Assembly: GCF_014168535.1 (NCBI RefSeq)
Contig: NZ_CP060007.1
Coordinates: 4,588,001 to 4,652,000, forward strand
Direction: 5' to 3'
DNA length: 64,000 nt
Source of the DNA: Lacibacter sediminis
GTDB lineage: Bacteria; Bacteroidota; Bacteroidia; Chitinophagales; Chitinophagaceae
Part shown: positions 35,075-43,800 of the stretch, one piece after another
How positions within the stretch are numbered: the first letter of the stretch is position 1
Layout of the letters: the number at the start of each line of letters is the position of its first letter
Translations under genes and position numbers: made by a program
The notes under the pieces: model-generated
The model's database searches: none
What the model saw: only the letters and a program-made list of their open reading frames with translations
What the model was told of the DNA's origin: nothing

Positions 35075-36907
35075 ATGAAAAAAATATATTTTGTTTTATT
35101 TGTTCTTGTGACTGCAGTATCACTGCAATCGTGCAAGAAATTTTTAGTAGCCGACTCCCCATCGCTTACAGATCTTGAGTATGTATTCAACAGCGAAGCC
35201 GATGCTAAAAAAGCTGTGAACGCCGTGTATGCATTGTTTAACCAGGATGCATATACTTCAAGGCTTTCAAATAACTTTTCAGGTAATACTGATATTGAGT
35301 GCGGTGGTGTTTCGGGTTCACCTGACGGTGCACGTCGTGATATCTGGTCATTTGAAGCTACCCCGGCAAATGGGGATCTCTTAACAGTTTGGAACAATGG
35401 TTACAATGCCATCAACCGTGCTAATGAATGTGAAAAGGGTTTGATGGAAGTTTCATTGGCAAAAGACCCCAATAACAAAGTGTACAATAATCTTTTGGGC
35501 GAAGCAAAAACGCTTCGTGCATTATGGTATTATTGGATCATGAATCATTGGGGTGATGTTCCGTTTAAAACCACACCATCACGTGCAGGTGATAATTTTT
35601 ACCTGGAAAGAACAGGAAGAGATACGATCCTCACATTTCTCATTAACGATCTTATTGCGATTGAACCAAAAATGTCATGGGCCGAAGAACTCGATTTTGG
35701 CATTGAACGCATCAACCGTGAGTTTGTGATCGGTTTCATTGCACGTTTATCATTAATGCGTGGTGGTTACTGGCTCTATCCTGACAAGACGATGAAGCGT
35801 AAAGATGACTACCTCAAGTATTACGAAATAGCAAATACTTATACAAAGAAGCTGATGGATCTGAAACCCCGTGCACTTCCTGATTATGCTACCGTATTTA
35901 CAAACGTAAATAAATACATAAAACCCCTTAACAGCGATGTATTGTATGAGGTAGCATTCCATCCTGGCTTTGGCGACGTGGGTTGGAATCATGGTGTTAG
36001 AGTAGATGCCGGTACACATCCTTATGGTTCAGGATCAAACTACTTATCATTACCTCTTACGTATTATCATTCCTTCGATACAACAGATAAACGTTTACCT
36101 GTTACCTGTTACCTGGTATATTTCGATAAAGATCTTGTACAGCAACCTTCTGGCGCAACTTCTATTGCCCCCGGAAAATGGAACAGGTTATTGGTACCAA
36201 CGCCGTTAGGACCATCCACTGCAAAAGGTACAGGTATCAACTGGCCACTTATGCGTTATGCAGATATCTTATTAATGTTTGCTGAAAGTGAAAACGAGAT
36301 CAATGGACCAACCGCTGCTGCACAGGAAGCATTACGAAAAGTTCGCAAGCGTGCATTCCCCGAATCATTATGGGCAGATAAAGTAGAAACATACATTTCT
36401 ACCGTAGCAGGAAGCAAGCAATCATTTTTTGATGCAATTGTGAATGAACGTGCGTGGGAGTTTGGTGGTGAATGCTTACGCAAGTATGATCTTGCACGTT
36501 GGAACCTCTATGGTAAAAAAGTAGCTGAATCAAGAAATACACTGAAACAAATGGGGATTGATGGTAATGCAGGAACAGGCACGTATGCAAACTTACCCGA
36601 CATCATGTATTACAAACGCAACTCAGATAACAGCATTTCCTGGTACAATAAGTATCGCAAAGCAACTGTAATACCACCATTAAAAGATGTGCCTTCAGTT
36701 GGCAGTAACCCTGATGGTTATTTGCAGGTTAACTGGACAAAAACAATGTACATACCATCTACCAATACAGCAGGAAATTTTGTACTATGGACATGGCGTG
36801 GTTACACTGATGATACAGGGCTTACCCCGCTACGGTATATTTTACCGCTGCACAGCGGTGTTATTACAAGCAGCCTCGGTACGTTAAAAAATCAATACGG
36901 GTATTAA
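35075..36907 (+). CDS. SusD/RagB-family lipoprotein (pectin locus)
   Basis: A 610-residue surface lipoprotein with lipobox SLQSC near residue 20. The fold is indicated by the N-terminal FNSEADAKKAVNAVYALFNQ, the AKTLRALWYYWIMNHWGDVP motif and the C-terminal NERAWEFGGECLRKYDLARW, typical of the SusD_RagB family. It binds pectic oligosaccharides and forms the lid of the adjacent SusC barrel. It is clearly different from the SusD of the first locus, in line with a different ligand. Confidence 0.94.
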   Translation: MKKIYFVLFVLVTAVSLQSCKKFLVADSPSLTDLEYVFNSEADAKKAVNAVYALFNQDAYTSRLSNNFSGNTDIECGGVSGSPDGARRDIWSFEATPANGDLLTVWNNGYNAINRANECEKGLMEVSLAKDPNNKVYNNLLGEAKTLRALWYYWIMNHWGDVPFKTTPSRAGDNFYLERTGRDTILTFLINDLIAIEPKMSWAEELDFGIERINREFVIGFIARLSLMRGGYWLYPDKTMKRKDDYLKYYEIANTYTKKLMDLKPRALPDYATVFTNVNKYIKPLNSDVLYEVAFHPGFGDVGWNHGVRVDAGTHPYGSGSNYLSLPLTYYHSFDTTDKRLPVTCYLVYFDKDLVQQPSGATSIAPGKWNRLLVPTPLGPSTAKGTGINWPLMRYADILLMFAESENEINGPTAAAQEALRKVRKRAFPESLWADKVETYISTVAGSKQSFFDAIVNERAWEFGGECLRKYDLARWNLYGKKVAESRNTLKQMGIDGNAGTGTYANLPDIMYYKRNSDNSISWYNKYRKATVIPPLKDVPSVGSNPDGYLQVNWTKTMYIPSTNTAGNFVLWTWRGYTDDTGLTPLRYILPLHSGVITSSLGTLKNQYGY

Positions 36908-36940
36908 TAAAACTGATTGGCCATTATTAAAACATTAGCA

Positions 36941-38524
36941 ATGAAGAAATTATTTTTTATATCGCTTGCAACAATATTGGTACTGGTTGCCTGTAAAAAA
37001 GAAGATGACCTGGGAGAAGCGCCACGTTTGTTTCGCCCTGTTATCAAAGAAGCTTTAGAATCAAATGGCAACTGGATCAAAACTTCCTGGCAGGCTGTAG
37101 CAGGTTCTGCATCATATACCGCAGAAATAAGTACTGATAGTTTTAAAACAGTTGCAGCAACGGTGAAGACAGATACCAATGTTCACCTGTTTGAAAATCT
37201 GTACTGGGAAAAATTATACCAGGTAAGAGTGAAAGCAAATGCTGCTGACACATCGAAGAGTTCAAAATTTGCAAGCCTTGGTGAAATTAAAACGGCACGC
37301 TTTCCCACTATCTTAAATATTCCTGCTGACAACGAGAAGAACGACAATTCCGTAAAAGTAAGCTGGACAAACAGCGGCGCTGTAGTAACAGAAGTGAAAA
37401 TTTTATTGGCGGCCGATAGTTCTGTGGTAAAGACAGCAACATTAAACGCTACCGATGTTACAAATGCCTATAAACTTGTATCGGGACTGAATGCGTCTAC
37501 TGCTTATATTATTTTTCTATATAGTGGCACAGCAGTCCGTGGGTGGGCTAACTTTACAACAAAACCTGCGTTGGTGGGTGCCTTAATTGATTTACGTAAC
37601 ATAACCGGAGTTGCCAGTGTGTTAGCCGATACAATTCCTGATGTTGCATCTGGCAGTATCATTTTATTAAAACGTGGTGAAACGTATAATATCAGCAGCG
37701 GCATCAGCCTCAACAAAACACTCACGTTCATGGCAGGTGACGATCTATTGAACCCGGCCAAACCAATTATCTACATGCCGGCAAACTTCAATATCGTTTC
37801 AGGAAGTGTAATTGATTCACTCGTGTTTAACGATGTTATTTTACGTGGCAGTGACTATGCTTCAAAATATGTATTCAATATCAACGTAGCCTGCAGCATT
37901 GGCAAAATACGTTTTGAAAACTGTGTGGCCGAAATTTTCAGAGGTGTGGTACGCACACAAAGTCAGCCAGCCATCATCGGTGCATTTGAAGTAAACAATT
38001 GTATTGTTGATAGCATTGCAGGTTATGGTTTGTTAACGGTTGATGTAGCTACAAGCAAAGCCGATATAATTAAGGTTACCAACAGTACATTCTATAAAAT
38101 GGAAAAAGTTATTACAAGTCGTAACAACTCAACTTCGGTACTTGTTGAAAATTGCACATTTAATGAATCGCCACTGGGAGGCGGAGGTGCCTACTATATT
38201 GACTACAGTACAGCCGGAACTAACAATGTTACCAATGGCATTACTGTAAACAATTGCATTTTCGGGATCGGTAAATACAATTCTGCAAGTGCTACGCCAT
38301 ACACAGTGCGTGACGCACGTGCAAACGCAGCTACAATCATCAACACAAGTAATAACTATCGAACTGCAGATCATTTATCGGCTGGCAATGATTTCCCAAG
38401 TATTAACACGCATACAAAAAGCGCTGTTCAATTGTGGCAAAACCCGGTTGCTGGTGATTTTAAAATTATCGACGGTACGTTTCCGGGGAAAAATAACACA
38501 GGTGATCCTCGTTGGAGGCCTTGA
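36941..38524 (+). CDS. DUF5123/DUF4957-type surface lipoprotein
   Basis: 527 residues from ATG 36941; a TTG at 36917 would add eight residues before the signal. Lipobox LVAC (about residues 15-18) anchors it. The N-terminal part (about 35-190) has two fibronectin type III-like segments (GNWIKTSWQAVAGSASYTAE and KVSWTNSGAVVTEVKILL). The C-terminal part (about 200-525) is an Asn- and Val-rich right-handed beta-helix like pectate-lyase folds (VENCTFNESPLGGGGAYYID). It is probably the third, accessory surface glycan-binding protein of the SusCD complex. Lyase activity cannot be excluded, but no catalytic Arg-Pro-x-x-Arg pattern is evident. Confidence 0.75.
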   Translation: MKKLFFISLATILVLVACKKEDDLGEAPRLFRPVIKEALESNGNWIKTSWQAVAGSASYTAEISTDSFKTVAATVKTDTNVHLFENLYWEKLYQVRVKANAADTSKSSKFASLGEIKTARFPTILNIPADNEKNDNSVKVSWTNSGAVVTEVKILLAADSSVVKTATLNATDVTNAYKLVSGLNASTAYIIFLYSGTAVRGWANFTTKPALVGALIDLRNITGVASVLADTIPDVASGSIILLKRGETYNISSGISLNKTLTFMAGDDLLNPAKPIIYMPANFNIVSGSVIDSLVFNDVILRGSDYASKYVFNINVACSIGKIRFENCVAEIFRGVVRTQSQPAIIGAFEVNNCIVDSIAGYGLLTVDVATSKADIIKVTNSTFYKMEKVITSRNNSTSVLVENCTFNESPLGGGGAYYIDYSTAGTNNVTNGITVNNCIFGIGKYNSASATPYTVRDARANAATIINTSNNYRTADHLSAGNDFPSINTHTKSAVQLWQNPVAGDFKIIDGTFPGKNNTGDPRWRP

Positions 38525-38542
38525 TAACGGCTAAAAAAAACA

Positions 38543-38576
38543 AACCCTGCAACCCGTAAAACGGTTGTGGGGTTTT
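38543..38576 (+). terminator. intrinsic terminator after the pectin SusC/D/lipoprotein block
   Basis: A 12-base stem (AACCCTGCAACC with GGTTGTGGGGTT, two G-T pairs) is followed by TT and preceded by an A-rich run. It lies 18 bases after the DUF5123 gene and before the pectate lyase gene. It probably lowers expression of the enzymes relative to the transport proteins. Confidence 0.75.
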
Positions 38577-38587
38577 CCCAAAATCTG

Positions 38588-38619
38588 TTGTTAACGAAAA
38601 TGCTGCCGCAGTATCTATG
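38588..38619 (+). promoter_or_regulatory. possible internal promoter before the pectate lyase gene
   Basis: TTG at 38588-38590, then 21 bases, then TATCTATG at 38612-38619 (seven of eight positions of TAnnTTTG). Its place just after a terminator and 53 bases before a start codon makes it a reasonable restart site. No operator-like element is seen. Confidence 0.35.
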
Positions 38620-38671
38620 ATGCTGCATTAGAAGTTTATTGCTGATTAATTCAACAGAAAGAAAAAAATTA

Positions 38672-40099
38672 ATGAATACAAAACAGGTTTCAATTGCGCT
38701 TGCTGCTTTATTGCAGTTCACGTTGAATGCATGCGCTCAAACAAAACAGGTAACCAATAACAATACATCAGCAGCTATTGCTTTTCCCGGTGCTGAAGGG
38801 TTTGGTAAATACACAACCGGTGGTCGTGGTGGCAACGTGTTGATCGTAACAAATCTTAACGATGATGGTCCGGGTAGTTTTCGTGATGCTGTTGAAGCAA
38901 AAGGCAAACGCATTATTGTATTTGCGGTTTCAGGCACGATTCATCTTGAAAAGAAATTATTGATCAAAGGCGATGTAACCGTTGCAGGTCAAACTGCACC
39001 GGGTGATGGCATTTGCTTCGCAGATCAACCGGTTGGTTTAAGTGGCGACAATATAATCATCCGTTATATCCGTGTACGCATGGGTGATAAATACCAGCGA
39101 CAAAAAGGAATGGTGGATGGTAGTGGTGGCGATGATGCGTTTGGTGCATCGGGCCGCAAGCATATCATCATCGATCATTGTTCATTCAGCTGGAGTACTG
39201 ATGAAGTATTTTCTGTTTACAAAGGCGACAGCACTACGTTGCAATGGAACATCATTACCGAACCGCTCAACTACTCTTATCATTTTGAAACAGGCGATAA
39301 AGATTGGGAACATCATGGTTATGGTGGTATCTGGGGCGGACAGCATTTATCAGCCCATCATAATTTGTTTGCGCATTGCGTAAGTCGTAACCCACGATTC
39401 AATGGTGCACGTCTAGGTGCTGATGCAGAATTTGTCGATTTCAGAAACAACCTCATCTATAACTGGCAACACAACAATGTGTACGGTGGTGAAGGTGGGA
39501 CATACAATATGGTAAACAATTATTACCGATACGGTCCCGAAACAAATAAGAATGTTCGTTTCCGTATTGTCAATCCTTCAAAACTCGACAACCAACCTTA
39601 TGGACAGTTTTATGTTGATGGTAATTATGTTGATGGTGCTCCTGATGTAACAAAGAATAATATTGCAGGTGTACATCCGGATCCAAAAGGAACAGAGGAA
39701 GAAAAGAAAACAGTGATCAAAACTGTTGCCTTCCCAACAGATGCCATTACTGTGCAAACTGCACAAGACGCTTACAAAGTGATCTTAAAACAAGTTGGTG
39801 CTTCCTTCCAAAGAGATACAATGGATGCACGCATCATCAACAATGTAATAGACAGAACCGGAAAAATTATTGATGTACAGGGCGGCTATCCGCATCATTC
39901 GCCTTTTGAACTAACAACCAATGCATGGCCCGTTTTGAAATCCTTACCTGCTCCTGTTGATACAGACAAAGATGGTATGCCCGATGAATGGGAAAAGAAG
40001 AATGGATTAAACGCCAAGGATGCAGCAGATGCTAGTACTAACAAACTGCACCAACACTACACTAATATTGAAGTGTACATCAACAGTTTAATTAAGTGA
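38672..40099 (+). CDS. PL1-type pectate lyase lipoprotein
   Basis: 475 residues from ATG 38672; an upstream TTG at 38639 would only precede the signal. The signal ends in LNAC, a lipobox, so the enzyme is probably anchored to the envelope. It is a parallel beta-helix lyase: IAFPGAEGFGKYTTGGRGG begins the fold, IIIDHCSFSWSTDE carries Ca2+-binding acidic residues, and SRNPRF carries the likely catalytic Arg. A thrombospondin-3-like Ca2+ repeat DTDKDGMPDEWEKKNG lies near the C-terminus. It cleaves de-esterified homogalacturonan by beta-elimination. The unsaturated products fit the GH105 and KduI/KduD downstream. Confidence 0.9.
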   Translation: MNTKQVSIALAALLQFTLNACAQTKQVTNNNTSAAIAFPGAEGFGKYTTGGRGGNVLIVTNLNDDGPGSFRDAVEAKGKRIIVFAVSGTIHLEKKLLIKGDVTVAGQTAPGDGICFADQPVGLSGDNIIIRYIRVRMGDKYQRQKGMVDGSGGDDAFGASGRKHIIIDHCSFSWSTDEVFSVYKGDSTTLQWNIITEPLNYSYHFETGDKDWEHHGYGGIWGGQHLSAHHNLFAHCVSRNPRFNGARLGADAEFVDFRNNLIYNWQHNNVYGGEGGTYNMVNNYYRYGPETNKNVRFRIVNPSKLDNQPYGQFYVDGNYVDGAPDVTKNNIAGVHPDPKGTEEEKKTVIKTVAFPTDAITVQTAQDAYKVILKQVGASFQRDTMDARIINNVIDRTGKIIDVQGGYPHHSPFELTTNAWPVLKSLPAPVDTDKDGMPDEWEKKNGLNAKDAADASTNKLHQHYTNIEVYINSLIK

Positions 40100-40100
40100 G

Positions 40101-40844
40101 ATGAAGAAATTTGTTTTGTTATTCGCATTACCGCTGTTTGCATTAATACTTCCGCCAAAAAAGAAGATCAAAGTATTTATTGCCGGCGATTCTACTGCAA
40201 GCATTAAAGATGTAAAAGCTTATCCTGAAAATGGTTGGGGAATGCCCTTTGTGTATTTCTGGGATTCAACCGTAACTATCGTGAACAAAGCAAAGAACGG
40301 CAGAAGCACTTCTTCGTTTCAAACAGAAGGTTTGTGGAAACAGATTTTGGATGAAGCAAGCGAAGGCGATTATGTGTTCATCCAGTTTGGACATAACGAT
40401 GAAGTACCTACCAAGAAAACAGCTACTACTCCTGAGCAATTCAAAAGCAACCTCAAAAAATTTGTAACTGAAACAAGAGAGAAGAAAGCTATTCCGGTAT
40501 TACTTACTTCTATGGCTAGAAGAAAATTCGACAGTACCGGCAAGATCGTTGGTACACACGATGAATACATGAAAATAACAAGAGCTGTTGCAACAGAAGA
40601 AAAAGTTGTACTGCTGGATATGGATGTGCTTACACAGCAACTCTATCAACAGTTCGGCCCTGAAAACTCTGCTCTGTTGTTCATGCAGTTAAAACCGGGC
40701 GAACATCCCAATCATCCAAAAGGAAAAGATGATAACACACACTTCAATGAATTCGGTGCACGCTTGGTTGCGCAACTCGTGTTAAAAGAAATACGAACTC
40801 AACTTCCAGAACTCGCCACCCGAATTGTTAACGCTAAAGAATAA
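40101..40844 (+). CDS. rhamnogalacturonan acetylesterase (CE12, SGNH hydrolase)
   Basis: 247 residues with a short N-terminal signal segment. The SGNH blocks are all visible: GDST with nucleophile Ser (block I), KNGRSTSSF with Gly/Asn (block II), QFGHND (block III) and DNTHFNEFGA with the catalytic Asp and His (block V). Members of CE12 remove acetyl groups from galacturonic acid in rhamnogalacturonan or homogalacturonan. It starts one base after the pectate lyase stop and ends 10 bases before the fusion protein start, so it is tightly co-transcribed. Confidence 0.9.
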   Translation: MKKFVLLFALPLFALILPPKKKIKVFIAGDSTASIKDVKAYPENGWGMPFVYFWDSTVTIVNKAKNGRSTSSFQTEGLWKQILDEASEGDYVFIQFGHNDEVPTKKTATTPEQFKSNLKKFVTETREKKAIPVLLTSMARRKFDSTGKIVGTHDEYMKITRAVATEEKVVLLDMDVLTQQLYQQFGPENSALLFMQLKPGEHPNHPKGKDDNTHFNEFGARLVAQLVLKEIRTQLPELATRIVNAKE

Positions 40845-40854
40845 TTGCTCGTCA

Positions 40855-43800
40855 ATGAAACTGCTTATGAACCTTTGCTTGCCAAAACAAATTATTTCTT
40901 TTCTCGCTCTGCTGCTTTGTACCTCTGTTATAAATGCACAGCAGATCGCTTTCCCCGGTGCGGAAGGTGCCGGTCGTTTTACTTCGGGTGGAAGAGGAAC
41001 GGTAAGTGTTCCTACAACCGTGTTTGAAGTAACGCATCTGAACGATGATAACAGCGTAGGCAGCTTGCGTTATGCGTTAACACAAACAGCAACACATCGT
41101 ACCATTGTCTTCCGTGTTTCAGGTACCATTCATCTTACATCTAAACTTAACATCCGTGCAAACACAACCATTGCGGGACAAACAGCTCCGGGCGATGGTA
41201 TTTGTCTGGCCGATTTTCCGGTAGTGATCAGTGGTGATAATGTGATCTTACGTTATGTACGTTGCCGCATGGGCGATAAAAATCAGTTGAAAACTTCGCC
41301 TGCTAATTGCGGCGTGCCTGTTCCTCCTTTTACTGCAGCCTGTATGCCTTTAGATGGAAGTGGTGGCGATGATGCATTGGGAAATCTCGGCAATAAAAAT
41401 ATCATCATCGATCATTGCAGTGTAAGCTGGAGCAGCGATGAAGCATTGACTGTTTATCGTGGCGATAGTGTAACCCTGCAGTGGAATATTATTTCTGAAC
41501 CATTGAACTACTCGTATCACTTTGAAACAGGTGATACTGATTTTGAAAATCATGGTTATGGTGGTATCTGGGGTTCGTTGCATGGCAGCTTTCATCACAA
41601 CCTCATTGCACATTGCCGAAACAGAAATCCACGTTTTGCAGGTAACAGTACTTATCCAGCAGGATCAATTGAAAGCGCAGACTTTCGGAACAACGTTATT
41701 TATAATTGGGGCATCAATACAATTTACGGCGGAGATGGCGGACAATACAATCTTGTAAACAATTATTACAAGTATGGTCCTAATACAAGCAGTGGTGTAC
41801 GTTACCGGATTGTAGGTGTTGACAGTACCGCCGAGTTTGGTTATGCAAAATATTTTATCTCGGGCAACTATGTAGATGGTTCAACCACCAATACCAACAG
41901 CAACTGGTTAGGTGCAAGTATGAACACCGGTGTTGCAGCCGATACGGTTAAATCAAAATCATCAACTCCTTTTTTATCTGCTTATAACCTAACTACAACA
42001 CATACCGCACAGGAAGCATACGATCTGGTATTGCAATATGCGGGTGCAAGTTTAAGGCGTGATACACTGGATGAACGTGTTGCCAATGATGTACGCAACC
42101 GTACAGGAAGAATCATTGATGTGCAGGGTGGGTACCCGCATGCAACACCGTATGCAAATACAGTGAATGCATGGCCAACGCTGAGTTCAAGTACTGCACC
42201 AACCGATACCGATCATGATGGTATGCCCGATGTATGGGAAACTGCCAATGGATTAAATATAAACGATGCAAGTGACCGTGGCATTTTTGCTGCCAATGGT
42301 TATACCAACTTAGAAAATTATCTCAACTCTATTATTACTGCACAGCAGAATACAACACCCACCATTTACAGTTCATCATCGCTTACTTCATTTACGCAAA
42401 CGGTCGGTACTCCTTCTGCATCGCAGTCGTTTACTGTATCGGCATTAAATCTTACTGCAGATCTTACCATTACTGCACCTGCATCGTACGAAGTTTCATT
42501 AAACAATACAACATGGAGTACTTCAGTTGCATTGACGCCTAACAGTGGCAGCATTACTTCAACAACAGTTTATGTTCGTTTAAATGCAATAACAGCCGGT
42601 GCGTTTGCAGGAAATGTTGTGGGTACAAGTACAGGTGCAACCAATATGTCGATAGCAGTAACGGGCAATGCGTCGCAGAATTTACAGGATGCTGCGATTG
42701 GTTTCTTTCCCAATCTTGATGGCGGATATGAAAACCAAACAGTCGGTTCTTATTCAACTGTAACGGCACATACTTCCACAACTAATTGGGAAGTATCGGC
42801 TGCATGGGAGATCAAAGCAGCAGATGCACGTACAGGAAACAAGCTCATGTTTTACAAACAGGCAAGCTCCAGTGTAAAATATATGTTCTCGCCGGTGTTG
42901 ACCAATCCTGCTCTCACGCAGAATACAGATTATGTGATTCAGTTCTGGTATAAACCTGCAGGAACATTAACAGCATCAACCGTATTAACCGGATCTGCAA
43001 CAGTTGTAGGTGCAACAGGTGGAACAGGTACTTCGTTAACGGCAACTGCTGTAACGTTAGATGGATCCACTCCGCTAGACTGGCAGTTGTTCACAGGAAC
43101 ATTAAAAACGGCAACCACAACCCCTACCAGTACATATTTCGGGATGAAAATTTCAAACCCGCAGTCGCCTTATTTTTATATTGATGATTATGTAGCTTAT
43201 CCCGGCACTGCAGTTGATAATACTGCGCCCGATGCAGTAACCAATCTTGCGGCAGCAGGTTCTGCCAATGCAATTGCGTTAACATGGTCAGCACCCGCAA
43301 CAGGTATTGATAACGGAGGCTATCTGGTTGTGAGAAGTACCGTAAGTACTGCACCAACCTTAAATACAAAAGGTGTGTACGCAGCCGGTAATACCATAGG
43401 TGCAGATTATACTGTTTTATATACAGGAACAGTTACATCGTTTAACGATGGTACAGTTACAACCGGTTCAACTTATTATTACCATGTATTCACTGCAGAT
43501 AAAGCATTTAACTATTCCCCGGTTGCAACAATATCCGGTACAGCAACTGCATCTGCATCACCCACTATTCTTGCAACTGCAAGCTTTAGCAATTTCACAC
43601 AAACAATCGGTACGCCTTCTGCTGTACAGAAAGCAACAGTAAGTGGTACAAATCTTACAGGTGATGTTACTGTTACTGCTCCAACAAACTATGAAGTTTC
43701 ATTAAACGGAACAACATTTACAAGCAGTGTTGTTCTTTCTCCAACATCAGGTACAATTACATCAACAGAAGTTTCTGTGCGTTTGAATGCAACAACTGCA

